The notes under the pieces were generated by a model that did no database searches, was not told where the DNA came from, and saw nothing but the letters and a program-made list of their open reading frames with translations. Source: Nitrosomonas ureae (GTDB lineage Bacteria; Pseudomonadota; Gammaproteobacteria; Burkholderiales; Nitrosomonadaceae). Taken from it: 64,000 bases of DNA. Below are positions 47,872 to 57,152 of this stretch, piece after piece. Each line of letters opens with the position of its first letter. Position 1 is the first letter of the stretch. Both the position numbers and the translations under genes were made by a program. The stretch is from assembly GCF_900206265.1 (NCBI RefSeq), contig NZ_LT907782.1, forward strand, positions 1,240,001-1,304,000. The letters are read 5' to 3'.

Positions 47872-48510
47872 TCACATAAACAGCCAAGGCTGTTCATTGC
47901 GTCGTTTCTGCTCAAATTGACTAATTTTCTCAGCGTGCTGCAGAGTCAGGCCAATATCATCCAAACCATTTAGCAAGCACTGTTTACGAAAGCTATCAAT
48001 TTCGAATGTAAATTCTTCTCTTTTGGGTGTAGTTACGACTTGATTCTGGAGATCTACCGTCAACCGATATCCCTCTGTTGATTTTACTTCTTCAAATAAA
48101 TTGTCCAATATCGCCGTGTCAAGAACAACCGGCAATAAACCAATCTTGTAACAATTATTAAAAAAGATATCAGCAAAACTGGGCGCAATAATGACGCGAA
48201 AGCCATAATCCTGGAGCGCCCAAGGAGCATGCTCACGACTTGATCCGCATCCAAAATTTGCCCGCGCCAGCAATATCTGAACCCCTTGGTAACGGGGTTG
48301 ATTTAATACAAACGCCGGATTCGGTTCACGTTGCGATGAATCCATACCGGGTTCACCATGATCCAGATAACGCCATTCATCAAATAGATTTTGACCAAAA
48401 CCCGAGCGTTTGATTGATTTAAGAAACTGCTTCGGAATGATGGCATCCGTATCAACATTAGCGCGATCCATTGGTGCTACCAACGCAGTAATTGTTTGGA
48501 ATTTTTCCAT
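47872..48510 (-). CDS. leuD: 3-isopropylmalate dehydratase small subunit
   Basis: A 212-residue swivel-domain subunit from the ATG at 48510. [17 protein letters not shown] and [13 protein letters not shown] are its signatures. With LeuC it isomerises 2- to 3-isopropylmalate. The frame continues 17 codons upstream without conserved sequence. The leuC stop is 60 bases away. Confidence 0.96.
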   Translation of the reverse strand: MEKFQTITALVAPMDRANVDTDAIIPKQFLKSIKRSGFGQNLFDEWRYLDHGEPGMDSSQREPNPAFVLNQPRYQGVQILLARANFGCGSSREHAPWALQDYGFRVIIAPSFADIFFNNCYKIGLLPVVLDTAILDNLFEEVKSTEGYRLTVDLQNQVVTTPKREEFTFEIDSFRKQCLLNGLDDIGLTLQHAEKISQFEQKRRNEQPWLFM

Positions 48511-48570
48511 TAATTTATATTTAGCTACCGAATTATAGGTGTGATTTGCGAACAGCAGCAAAACTGTTGT

Positions 48571-49989
48571 TCATCGCTCGTTATTAAATTTACGCACATC
48601 AACAAAATGTCCTGCAATCGCAGCAGCAGCAGCCATTGCAGGGCTAACCAAATGCGTTCTTCCGCCAGGTCCCTGACGACCTTCGAAATTTCGATTTGAG
48701 GTTGAAGCACAACGCTCACCAGCGGTTAATCGATCATCATTCATCGCCAAACACATGGAACAGCCAGGTTCACGCCACTCAAACCCAGCCGAGAGAAAAA
48801 TTTGATCCAATCCTTCCTGCTCAGCCTGTTTCTTGACCAGACCTGATCCTGGAACCACCAGCGCCAGTTTGATATTAACCGCGATATGTTTTCCTTTGAC
48901 AATCTCCGCCGCCGCGCGCAAATCTTCAATACGTGAATTGGTGCAGGAACCGATAAAAATCTTATCCAGGTTAATCTGCTGAATCGGCGTATTGGCACTG
49001 AGTCCCATGTAATTCAATGCTTGCTGCATATCGTGACGTTTCACTTCATCAGAAACATGCGCAGGATCAGGCACGACTCCATCGATTGTTGTCACCATTT
49101 CCGGAGAAGTACCCCAGGTCACTTGCGGCTCGATCTGTGCTGCGTCCAATGCCACTGTACGATCAAACACCGCATCGGCATCGCTATGCAGCGTACGCCA
49201 AAATGCAACAGCGCTATCCCATAATTCGTTTTTGGGAGCAAACGGCCGTCCTTTGATGTAATCGATGGTCGTATCATCTACAGCTACCATTCCTGCACGT
49301 GCGCCGGCTTCAATCGCCATATTGCACAGCGTCATTCGCCCTTCCATTGATAGCGCGCGGATAGCGCTGCCTGTGAATTCGATAGCATAACCTGTTCCAC
49401 CCGCAGTACCAATTTTACCAATAATCGCCAAAGCAATATCTTTGGCAGTAACCCCCAGCCCCAATTCACCTTCCACCGAAATGCGCATGGCCTTGGATTT
49501 TTTCATCAACAAACATTGCGTTGCCAGCACATGCTCGACCTCTGATGTGCCGATACCGAATGCCAAACATCCAAATGCGCCATGCGTACTGGTGTGCGAG
49601 TCGCCGCAAACCACTGTCATTCCCGGTAACGTCGCACCTTGCTCAGGACCAATGACATGTACGATACCCTGGCGCAGATCATTCATTTTGAATTCGGTAA
49701 TCCCCAGTTCATCGCAATTTTGATCCAGTGTATCGACCTGTAAGCGGGAAATAGGATCATGAATACCTTGACTGCGGTCAGTGGTCGGAACATTGTGATC
49801 TGCAACGGCGAGGATGGAGTTAAGACGCCAGGGCTTTCGCCCAGCCAGCTTGAGACTTTCAAATGCTTGCGGGCTGGTCACTTCATGCACTAAATGACGG
49901 TCAATATAGATCAGTGCCATGCTGCCCGGATCATCCGATTCAGTATGTACTATATGTTGATTCCAAAGCTTGTCGTATAAAGTCTGCAT
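48571..49989 (-). CDS. leuC: 3-isopropylmalate dehydratase large subunit
   Basis: A 472-residue aconitase-like subunit. The 4Fe-4S cysteines lie in [11 protein letters not shown] and in [23 protein letters not shown] is also conserved. It heads the leftward leuCDB operon; 80 bases separate it from the MFS gene upstream on the same strand, where any leucine-responsive control would lie. I could not identify an attenuator. Confidence 0.97.
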   Translation of the reverse strand: MQTLYDKLWNQHIVHTESDDPGSMALIYIDRHLVHEVTSPQAFESLKLAGRKPWRLNSILAVADHNVPTTDRSQGIHDPISRLQVDTLDQNCDELGITEFKMNDLRQGIVHVIGPEQGATLPGMTVVCGDSHTSTHGAFGCLAFGIGTSEVEHVLATQCLLMKKSKAMRISVEGELGLGVTAKDIALAIIGKIGTAGGTGYAIEFTGSAIRALSMEGRMTLCNMAIEAGARAGMVAVDDTTIDYIKGRPFAPKNELWDSAVAFWRTLHSDADAVFDRTVALDAAQIEPQVTWGTSPEMVTTIDGVVPDPAHVSDEVKRHDMQQALNYMGLSANTPIQQINLDKIFIGSCTNSRIEDLRAAAEIVKGKHIAVNIKLALVVPGSGLVKKQAEQEGLDQIFLSAGFEWREPGCSMCLAMNDDRLTAGERCASTSNRNFEGRQGPGGRTHLVSPAMAAAAAIAGHFVDVRKFNNER

Positions 49990-50069
49990 CAGTAAAAATA
50001 AAATCGATCTTAATATGCAATTATCCCATAAACTTTACTGATTCAACAAACCAACCACACTATCGCGCG

Positions 50070-51215
50070 TTAGTGATTGAATGACTTCATTTTCCATGCA
50101 ATTAGAATCATGCCCGCCAGCGCTGCTGCAGCACTCATAAAAAAGGTGTTGTCCGCTCCCAGCCAATCCCAGGTATAACCGCTGAACACCGCCCCCAAAG
50201 CTCCGCCCATCCCATAGGCGATACTGGTATAAATCGCCTGACCTTTGGCTTGATGGCGTCCCTGAAAGAATTGATGAATCACCATCATGGCTGCAACATG
50301 ATGCGTCCCATAAGTCGCTGCATGTAAAATCTGCGCAATGACAATAATCAGCGGCCACTCGACGTATTGACCTATCAATACAAAACGAAGTATGGCACAG
50401 GCAAAACTGAAAAGCAGAATGTGCTTTAGCAGAAATCGTTGCATTAGCCATGGCATAATAAAAAAAATTCCAATTTCACAAATTACGCCAATTGCCCATA
50501 ACCACCCGACAAACCCTTTATCATAGCCATGCTCAACCAGATAAATGGAGAAAAATGTGTAATATGCACCGTGCGCAAACAGCATTAATAAACTGGACAG
50601 TAAAAATGCCATCACCTCCGGGCGCAAGCATATCTGCCGTATCGAAAGCAATCCGGTAGCGTAGTGCATGATTTCTTTGTCAGGAATATGATAAGAAAAA
50701 ATCACAATGCCCAGTTTAAGCCCTAAAAGAATCCAAAGCAGCCAGATAATCTCCACCACTTCCAAAAGATAACCCATTCCGATCACCGCCACGACGAACC
50801 CAACCGACCCCCAGGATCGGATCCGCCCATACTTATCGGTATAATCTCCCAAGTGAGACAAGGTAATAGCTTCCATCAACGGCAGTGAGGCACTCCAAAA
50901 AAAACTCATCAACAGCATGACGATAAAAATCCAGGCGAACCCAGTGCCTGCAAAAAAACCGCAGAAACTCACAAAACCGCTTATTGCCGCGATCTGCACC
51001 ACCCAGACTCGCTTGCCGGTATGATCCGCCAACCATCCCCAGGCAGCGGGAGAAAAGATGCGCGTAACCAACAGTAAGGACATCAGAATACCGATTTGCA
51101 ATGCGCTAAACGACAATGACTGGAGATACAAACTCCAATACGGTGCAAAAGCCCCAATAAAAGCAAAATAGAAGAAATAAAAACCGGAGAGGCGCCAGTA
51201 GGGAAGAGAGGGCAT
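50070..51215 (-). CDS. MFS transporter, HcaT/phenylpropionate permease-like
   Basis: A 381-residue permease with 12 predicted transmembrane helices. YWRLSGFYFFYFAFIGAFAPYWSLYL and GILMSLLLVTRIFSPAAWGWLADHTGKR match the MFS_1-like branch containing HcaT. RIRSWGSVGFVVAVIG is also typical. The real substrate in lithotrophs is not known. It lies upstream of leuC on the same strand and may or may not be cotranscribed. Confidence 0.82.
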   Translation of the reverse strand: MPSLPYWRLSGFYFFYFAFIGAFAPYWSLYLQSLSFSALQIGILMSLLLVTRIFSPAAWGWLADHTGKRVWVVQIAAISGFVSFCGFFAGTGFAWIFIVMLLMSFFWSASLPLMEAITLSHLGDYTDKYGRIRSWGSVGFVVAVIGMGYLLEVVEIIWLLWILLGLKLGIVIFSYHIPDKEIMHYATGLLSIRQICLRPEVMAFLLSSLLMLFAHGAYYTFFSIYLVEHGYDKGFVGWLWAIGVICEIGIFFIMPWLMQRFLLKHILLFSFACAILRFVLIGQYVEWPLIIVIAQILHAATYGTHHVAAMMVIHQFFQGRHQAKGQAIYTSIAYGMGGALGAVFSGYTWDWLGADNTFFMSAAAALAGMILIAWKMKSFNH

Positions 51216-51691
51216 ACGCTAGATGATGCAGCGATTAAACAAAGAATGGTTGATAAAAATAAAATATGGAACTCACGGAATCAAAACATAACAGAAAATA
51301 ATCTGCTGCGATCGAATCAATTGATTTTACAGCAATGCAAGCCCGCGATGAATATTAGCAAAGTTCTTTCACTGCTTTTACCCGACAGGATGAATCATTC
51401 ACAACGTAAATCCGGATTAGGCATCGATCGGATAATTTATCCATCTCAAACGATCTGCAAGCAGATAGTTGACAATCCACAAGCCCTTCGATAGTCTGCC
51501 TAAACAGATCGGATTTTGTATTTTATGCATACTCACCATGTCCTGAATAGATTAAGAGAGTGTTGACAAGGTGCTGCAACTATTACCTCATACCTTCATC
51601 TATCAGCTAATCTTGATTTTTTTTGCGCAATACATAAATACATTTCTTCATCGATATCAAATATAACTACATATTAATCAAAAAGGAGAAA
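51216..51691. other. intergenic region upstream of rubrerythrin
   Basis: A frame at 51246-51494 could encode 82 residues, but it has no ribosome binding site or recognisable feature. A possible promoter for rubrerythrin is TTGATT (51613-51618), 16 nt, TAAATA (51635-51640). Otherwise nothing is seen. Confidence 0.35.
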
Positions 51692-52114
51692 ATGATGGAA
51701 CTTAAAGGATCTAAAACTGAAGGTAATCTGAAAGCCGCTTTTGCCGGAGAATCTCAAGCCAATCGTCGCTACTTGTATTTCGCAGCCAAAGCGGATGTAG
51801 AAGGGCAAAATGACGTAGCTGCCGTATTTCGTTCTACTGCCGAAGGCGAAACAGGTCATGCCCATGGCCATCTGGAATATCTGGAGAATTGTGGCGATCC
51901 GGCCACCGGCATGCCCTTTGGCGCTTCTCGCGACAATCTGAAAACTGCCATTGCGGGAGAAACACATGAATACACCGATATGTATCCCGGTATGGCAAAA
52001 ACAGCCCGCGACGAAGGATTCGATGAAATCGCCGACTGGTTTGAAACCCTAGCCAAGGCCGAACGCTCTCACGCCAATCGCTTCCAGCGTGCGTTGGATG
52101 GCTTGGCTGACTGA
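51692..52114 (+). CDS. rubrerythrin (ferritin-like domain only)
   Basis: A 140-residue ferritin-like diiron protein. [17 protein letters not shown] and [15 protein letters not shown] carry the first iron ligands, and [17 protein letters not shown] and [15 protein letters not shown] the second set. The usual C-terminal rubredoxin domain is missing, so this is the short form. Such proteins reduce peroxide with electrons from partner proteins. The ribosome binding site is AAGGAGA. It is followed 111 bases later by an Fe-S reductase-like gene, an association common in betaproteobacteria. Confidence 0.93.
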   Translation: MMELKGSKTEGNLKAAFAGESQANRRYLYFAAKADVEGQNDVAAVFRSTAEGETGHAHGHLEYLENCGDPATGMPFGASRDNLKTAIAGETHEYTDMYPGMAKTARDEGFDEIADWFETLAKAERSHANRFQRALDGLAD

Positions 52115-52225
52115 TTCGCACCCTGATACGGTTGCATAGCTAGAAGTCCGGGGGGTATCCGGATTGGCTTTTTGGTTAAACCCCGGCGTCACTTTATTCA
52201 AAATTTTTGATATGCCAAACTTATT

Positions 52226-54205
52226 ATGACCACCCGCGAAGGCAGTCTCGAAGCACCCAAGCGCCATCCCATCGATTGGAAAAATCCTGATTTTTATAGC
52301 GAAGCCAGCTTGAACCAGGAACTGGAGCGGGTTTTCGATATTTGCCACGGATGTCGGCGTTGCGTCAATTTATGCACGGCCTTTCCACGTCTGTTTGATC
52401 TGATTGATGAAAGCACTACAGGCGAATTGGATGGCGTCGACCAAAACCAGTTCTGGGAAGTAGTTGACCGCTGTTATCTCTGCGATATGTGCTTTATGAC
52501 CAAATGCCCTTATGTGCCGCCGCATGAATGGAATATCGATTTCCCGCATTTGATGCTGCGCGCGAAGTCGGTCAAATATAAGCGCCAGGGTGCAGGGTTT
52601 CGTGACAAATTGCTGTCAAGCACCGACCTGATGGGCACGTTAGCCACTATTCCTGTCGTGGTTCAAACGGTTAATGCAGTAAACAAAGCACCCGCCGCAC
52701 GGAAGCTGATGGATAGCGTGTTGGGAATTCATGCCGACAGAAAATTACCGGAATATGCAGCCCGGAAATTTCGTCCAAATGCGCAATCCAATTCCAGCTT
52801 CCCTGTTATTGATGGCACGCGCACGCCCGGAAAAGTTGCCATTTATGCGACTTGTTACGTCAACTATAACGAACCCGGTATTGGGCATGATTTATTAAAA
52901 ATACTGGCACATAACGAGATTCCCACCTGTCTGGTTGAAAAAGAAGCGTGTTGCGGCATGCCTAAGCTGGAACTGGGTGACTTGGATACGGTAGAGAAAC
53001 TTAAAAATAAAAATATTCCACAGTTGCTGAAATTAGCCCGGGAAGGATATGCCATTCTCTCCGCAGTGCCTTCCTGCACGTTGATGTACAAACAGGAATT
53101 GCCACTCTTATTTCCTGAGGATGAAGCAGTTCAGACCGTCGCCGCTGCGATGTTTGACCCATTTGAATACTTGGTATTAAGAAATCAGGATAAATTGCTC
53201 AAAACGGATTTCAAAAAATCCCTCGGCACTGTGGCTTATCATATTCCTTGCCATCAACGGGTACAAAACGTTGGAAAAAAGACGCGCGATATATTGCAGC
53301 TTATTCCGGAAACAACCATCAACACTGTCGAACGCTGCTCAGGCCATGATGGAACCTGGGGTGTGAAAAGCGAGCATTTTGCGGACTCCATGAAAATTGG
53401 CCGTCCCGTTTTCAAACAAATGGCTGCTTCCGATCCGGATTACATCAGTTCGGATTGCGCCATTGCTGCGCGGCATATCGAGCAAGGTATCGGTGCAAGC
53501 AAGGCACAAAAGCTCCACCCGCTAACTTTATTACGCATGGCTTACGATTCTGACTCCACACACCCATCGGTTGATAACCCTTCGCCGGTTACCCAATCCA
53601 CTACTAATGAAAAATACATGACTAAAATTACCCGCGATGATCTGCTGACACTGGAAGCATATGCAAAAATCCGCAAGGATTTTCGCACTCAGGTGATGGC
53701 GCATAAAAAAATGCGCAAAATTCCGCTGGGAGAAAATATCACGCTTATTTTCGAAGACGCCTTAACTATTCATTATCAAATCCAGGAAATGTTGTATGTT
53801 GAGCGCATTTTTCAAGAAGATGAAATCCTTCACGAACTTGAAACATACACGCCATTGATTCCGGATGGGCATAACTGGAAAGCCACGATGTTGATTGAAT
53901 ATCCGGATCCTGCTGTACGTGCCGCCAGATTGGCCGATTTGATCGGTATAGAAGATAAGGTGTGGATCAGAGTTGCTGAGCATACACCGGTATATGCCAT
54001 CGCTGACGAGGATCTTGAACGGGAAAATAGCGAAAAAACATCAGCGGTCCATTTTCTTCGCTTTGAGCTCACTTCCGAGATGATTCAATCGCTTCATCGC
54101 GGCGCGGCTTTGAGTATGGGTGTTGATCATCCCGTTTATCAAGCATCGAATACGGTCGACGGCAATATCCGCGCCTCATTGTTGAAAGATTTATCCGGTG
54201 CATGA
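52226..54205 (+). CDS. GlpC/HdrD-like Fe-S reductase fused to DUF3501
   Basis: A 659-residue protein with two parts. Residues 1 to about 440 are an Fe-S reductase like GlpC or heterodisulfide reductase D: 4Fe-4S motifs CHGCRRCVNLC (40-50) and CYLCDMCFMTKCP, then CCG-type domains around EACCGMPKLELGD and IPCHQRVQNVG...ERCSGHDGTWG. After a Ser/Thr/Pro linker, DUF3501 begins at MTKITRDDLLTLEAY (residue 465). Elsewhere these two are usually separate neighbouring genes beside rubrerythrin. An in-frame ATG at 53618 could still start a separate DUF3501 product, but no good ribosome binding site precedes it. Likely role: electron supply to rubrerythrin or a peroxide defence. Confidence 0.87.
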   Translation: MTTREGSLEAPKRHPIDWKNPDFYSEASLNQELERVFDICHGCRRCVNLCTAFPRLFDLIDESTTGELDGVDQNQFWEVVDRCYLCDMCFMTKCPYVPPHEWNIDFPHLMLRAKSVKYKRQGAGFRDKLLSSTDLMGTLATIPVVVQTVNAVNKAPAARKLMDSVLGIHADRKLPEYAARKFRPNAQSNSSFPVIDGTRTPGKVAIYATCYVNYNEPGIGHDLLKILAHNEIPTCLVEKEACCGMPKLELGDLDTVEKLKNKNIPQLLKLAREGYAILSAVPSCTLMYKQELPLLFPEDEAVQTVAAAMFDPFEYLVLRNQDKLLKTDFKKSLGTVAYHIPCHQRVQNVGKKTRDILQLIPETTINTVERCSGHDGTWGVKSEHFADSMKIGRPVFKQMAASDPDYISSDCAIAARHIEQGIGASKAQKLHPLTLLRMAYDSDSTHPSVDNPSPVTQSTTNEKYMTKITRDDLLTLEAYAKIRKDFRTQVMAHKKMRKIPLGENITLIFEDALTIHYQIQEMLYVERIFQEDEILHELETYTPLIPDGHNWKATMLIEYPDPAVRAARLADLIGIEDKVWIRVAEHTPVYAIADEDLERENSEKTSAVHFLRFELTSEMIQSLHRGAALSMGVDHPVYQASNTVDGNIRASLLKDLSGA

Positions 54206-54708
54206 AACGAATTTGTGTTTTACTCTGCCTCTTGCTGCTGGCCTGTGCCAAGCCACCATTCAAGGATCAATTTGAAAGCGACAAGCCGTGGGTCGAGCAA
54301 TTGGCACAACTCCCTGCTTACCCCGATGCGACAAACCTGATGGAATTCGATGCGGGCGTTGCCTCCGGTAATCAGTATTTGGTGGATCCGACTTCCATTA
54401 ATATCGGTGAAGATGGGGTGATCCGTTTTACTTTAGTCGTTAAATCATCTGCAGGCGCCCTCAATGTCAGCTACGAGGGCATCCGTTGTGCTACCAGCGA
54501 ACGGAAACTGTATGCGCTCGGAAGAGATGATAAAACCTGGATACAACCTCGTACACCGGAATGGCAAAAAATTGAATTGGTGCAGCAATTTAACGCGCAA
54601 CGCGAACTGGCTAAAAATATCTTTTGTCCGCATCGGCAAATCGTAACCAGCACGGAAGATGCTATTCAAGCTTTAAAAGCCGGTATACATCGTACTATTT
54701 ACCGCTAG
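54202..54708 (+). CDS. CNP1-like family lipoprotein
   Basis: A 168-residue predicted lipoprotein (MKRICVLLCLLLLAC, lipobox Cys15) whose mature part fits the CNP1-like family (FTLVVKSSAGALNVSYEGIRC, YALGRDDKTW, FCPHRQIVTSTEDAIQALKAG). The family is widespread in betaproteobacteria and has no assigned function. The start overlaps the previous stop by 4 bases, so it belongs to the rubrerythrin/Fe-S operon. Confidence 0.85.
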   Translation: MKRICVLLCLLLLACAKPPFKDQFESDKPWVEQLAQLPAYPDATNLMEFDAGVASGNQYLVDPTSINIGEDGVIRFTLVVKSSAGALNVSYEGIRCATSERKLYALGRDDKTWIQPRTPEWQKIELVQQFNAQRELAKNIFCPHRQIVTSTEDAIQALKAGIHRTIYR

Positions 54709-54818
54709 GTGAAGCGACTCTTAAGTATCATCTTTTTCCGGCTCAAAATAAATTTGCTCCACGCACTCTACATCTATCTCCACGGCAAGCCCATGAAAAA
54801 TTGCAAATTAAAAAATAA

Positions 54819-55237
54819 TCAATATATTCTAACTTCAGGGTGCAAACGATTTTGTGAGTTGAGATCTTTGAATAGTTGAATTAAGTTATCTTTATCTTTG
54901 GAATATATATTCATATGCCCTCCAAATTCGCATCCTGCATAAATGTTCATTCCATCACTAGTAAAAGATACATTCTTGATATGTTCTAAAGGTGCTCCAA
55001 TAAAATAAAATAACTCCTTATCCAATCTTGCGTTAAATTGCTGATACGTGGATCTCACCAGCCACTTTTCGAAAACTATCAGTTTATTTCTATCAATATA
55101 AGGTGACTTATAATAAGGCACATATGGATTAGGATCTCCAATACCTTTTTCTCTACTTAACCAACTTAATAAAGGTCTTATAACAATTACTGTGGCTGTG
55201 AATACTGGCGAAATATCAGAATCCATCACATCGACAG
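54819..55237 (-). pseudogene. 3' part of a gene interrupted by an IS3-family insertion
   Basis: This is the distal part (about 137 codons plus stop) of a gene whose start lies beyond the insertion sequence at 56572. Joining 56572-56442 to 55233-54819, that is, removing the IS and one copy of the 4-base duplication, gives an uninterrupted 181-residue frame. The protein is soluble, of mixed helix and strand, with many Tyr and Asn residues; I recognise no family. A GTG at 55229 could restart translation of this part. The interruption looks recent because no other damage is visible. Confidence 0.8.
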
Positions 55238-55250
55238 GGTAATCCCCCCA
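55238..55250 (+). repeat. IS left terminal inverted repeat
   Basis: GGTAATCCCCCCA, perfect complement of 56429-56441. Confidence 0.92.
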
Positions 55251-55276
55251 TTATTAACCGAAGTTAAAAGTAGAGG

Positions 55277-56107
55277 TTAATGCGCTAACTGAGCGAGCTT
55301 TTGTTTTGGTGTTATTCCTCCAATGGCCGTATTAGGCTGTTCATGATTATAGGTCCACAACCATTTTGTTGCATAGTCCTGAACTTCGGCGATTGACTCA
55401 AAGCAGTGCTGGCTTAACCAGTCATAACGTACGGTTCTGTTGTAACGTTCAATGTAGGCGTTTTGCTGAGGTTTGCCGGGCTGTATGAATTCCAGCTGTA
55501 TGCCGTTCTTTGCCGCCCAGGCAGAGAGTAAGCCGCTGATGTACTCAGGGCCGTTGTCACAGCGAATCCGCTTTGGCTTGCCGCGCCATTCGATCAGGCG
55601 ATCCAGCGTGCGTATGACGCGCCCTGCAGGTAAGGAGAAATCCACCTCTATTCCCAATCCTTCACGATTGCAGTCGTCCAGTATATTGAGTAACCGAAAG
55701 CTGCGGCCATCTTCCAATTGGTCATACATGAAATCCATTGACCAGGTTTCATTGATGGTTAACGGTACCGCCAGCACTTCCGGCTTGTCACGTTTGAGCC
55801 GCTTTCTCGGCTTGATCCGCATGTTCAGTTCCAACTCCCGGTAAATACGATAAACACGCTTGTGGTTCCAGAAAAAACCTTTTACATTGCGTAAGTACAG
55901 AAAGCATAAACCAAACCCCCAGTTTCGCTGATTGTGCGTCAACCGCAGCAGCCAATCGGCAATGATACAGTTATCAGCATTGAGCCTGGCTTGATAACGG
56001 TAACATGTTTCGCTGATATCATAGATCTCACACGCCAGGCGGATACTGATCCTTTTTTGCTTAACAACCTGTTTAGCCATGTCGCGCCGCTGCCAGGGCG
56101 CTACCAC
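55277..56107 (-). CDS. IS3-family transposase, OrfB (catalytic part)
   Basis: A 276-residue DDE transposase half. An HTH_21-like region ([26 protein letters not shown]) precedes the integrase core: first Asp in WSMDFMYDQ, second in IRCDNGPEY, Glu in [16 protein letters not shown]. It would be made mainly as an OrfAB fusion by -1 slippage. The listed start is a GTG inside the overlap with orfA. Confidence 0.95.
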   Translation of the reverse strand: MVAPWQRRDMAKQVVKQKRISIRLACEIYDISETCYRYQARLNADNCIIADWLLRLTHNQRNWGFGLCFLYLRNVKGFFWNHKRVYRIYRELELNMRIKPRKRLKRDKPEVLAVPLTINETWSMDFMYDQLEDGRSFRLLNILDDCNREGLGIEVDFSLPAGRVIRTLDRLIEWRGKPKRIRCDNGPEYISGLLSAWAAKNGIQLEFIQPGKPQQNAYIERYNRTVRYDWLSQHCFESIAEVQDYATKWLWTYNHEQPNTAIGGITPKQKLAQLAH

Positions 56108-56367
56108 TTTTTTTCGAGGGCTTCCTTACGTAGCTCGGATTTTAACCGTTCCTCAGCATACATCTTTTTCAACCAGCGATTCTCTTCTTCAAGTTCCTTG
56201 AGTCGGGCTATCATTGATGCATCCATACCGCCGTATTTGCTGCGCCATTTGTAAAATGTCGCATTACTCATACCGTGTTCACGGCACAATTCAGGCACCG
56301 GCACTCCTCCCTCGGCCTGTTTGAGTATCGCCATGATCTGGCTGTCACTGAATTTCGATTTCTTCAT
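56101..56367 (-). CDS. IS3-family transposase, OrfA (DNA-binding part)
   Basis: An 88-residue protein: helix-turn-helix ([42 protein letters not shown]) followed by a leucine-zipper-like helix ([19 protein letters not shown]). The gene ends in GAAAAAAAG just before its stop; this A7G run (56114-56107) is the standard slippery site that fuses OrfA to OrfB. OrfA alone usually represses transposition. Confidence 0.95.
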   Translation of the reverse strand: MKKSKFSDSQIMAILKQAEGGVPVPELCREHGMSNATFYKWRSKYGGMDASMIARLKELEEENRWLKKMYAEERLKSELRKEALEKKW

Positions 56368-56428
56368 TGCAGAATCTCCTGTCTATATAAATTACAAGAA
56401 AATTCTACTTCTGACTCCTGTTATTTTC

Positions 56429-56441
56429 TGGGGGGATTACC
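56429..56441 (-). repeat. IS right terminal inverted repeat
   Basis: TGGGGGGATTACC, complement of the left end at 55238-55250. Confidence 0.92.
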
Positions 56442-56572
56442 ACAGGAAACATTATTTCTGGTTCACCTGCTGAAAACAATTTTGAAGCATGTCTAATCAC
56501 ACTATCACTTCGATATAAATATTCTGAAGTGTATTGACGGCATTCATATTCGTTATTTGTATCGTAAGACAT
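56442..56572 (-). pseudogene. 5' part of the gene interrupted by the IS
   Basis: Starts at the ATG at 56572 and encodes MSYDTNNEYECRQYTSEY onward, 43 codons and two bases, until the target-site duplication. The frame continues exactly into the fragment at 55237-54819 once the IS is removed, which shows both parts belong to one gene. Confidence 0.75.
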
Positions 56573-57152
56573 TTTTTACTCACTAAATTAAATTTAGGTC
56601 GCTTATTCTACATTTGAAAATATTTAATCTGGTCAACTTTTGATAGAAGAATGTATCATAAAGTATTAGACACATAAGATTACAAAACAAAGGTATATGT
56701 AATTCATCAGCAATATTCTCAATTCTCGACTTATCAACCTACATACTCATACATAAGTGATTAAGCCGATAAATCATCCACCGGTCTCGCCAGCATGCAG
56801 AGCCACAATCCTCCGATCGACATCATCCCTTACGATACACCGGATGATGCAAGATAATAAGATCGACATTTCAAACCCAGCGAACCAGAGTTCCAGCCCC
56901 TGATCCCAAAAACCACATCTCGGTCTGTTGACTATACTAAACCATGATTCTGTAACGCGCCATCCTGCAAAATACGATTGTGGAATCCCCTGCAGTCTGC
57001 CCACTTCATAATTATTTCTCTAATCCCTATTGTCTTTGAGGTAATTAAAGCTCACACTCTCGGTGGGGTTTTGTAGCTTCAACATCCTATACCCCTTCCT
57101 CTAGATCTCGTCGAGGATTAACCCGAGAAATCACTAAAATAAGGAAAATCAC
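56573..57152. other. 580-base region upstream of the ammonium channel
   Basis: No supported gene. A frame at 56774-57004 (minus) has a Trp/Cys-rich translation without a plausible start and is not called. Presumably this holds the promoter of the Rh50 gene; I see a purine-rich ribosome binding site (AAGGAAAATC) just before it but no certain promoter. Confidence 0.4.

Larger units (their letters stand above)
55238..56441 (-). mobile_element. IS3-family insertion sequence, complete (1204 bp)
   Basis: The ends are inverted repeats: GGTAATCCCCCCA at 55238-55250 and its complement at 56429-56441, with weaker similarity continuing inward to AGTAGA. ACAG flanks both ends (55234-55237 and 56442-56445), a 4-bp target duplication. 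Inside are orfA and orfB in the usual overlapping order with a run of seven A before G at the junction. Nothing is missing, so the element should be functional. The 4-bp duplication and sequence style suggest an IS407-like subgroup, which I could not verify. Confidence 0.93.

Noticed and set aside
51246..51494. 82-codon plus-strand frame before rubrerythrin
   Set aside because: No ribosome binding site, no domain, ordinary intergenic composition.
56774..57004. 76-codon minus-strand frame upstream of Rh50
   Set aside because: No ribosome binding site or recognisable feature, and odd Trp/Cys-rich composition.
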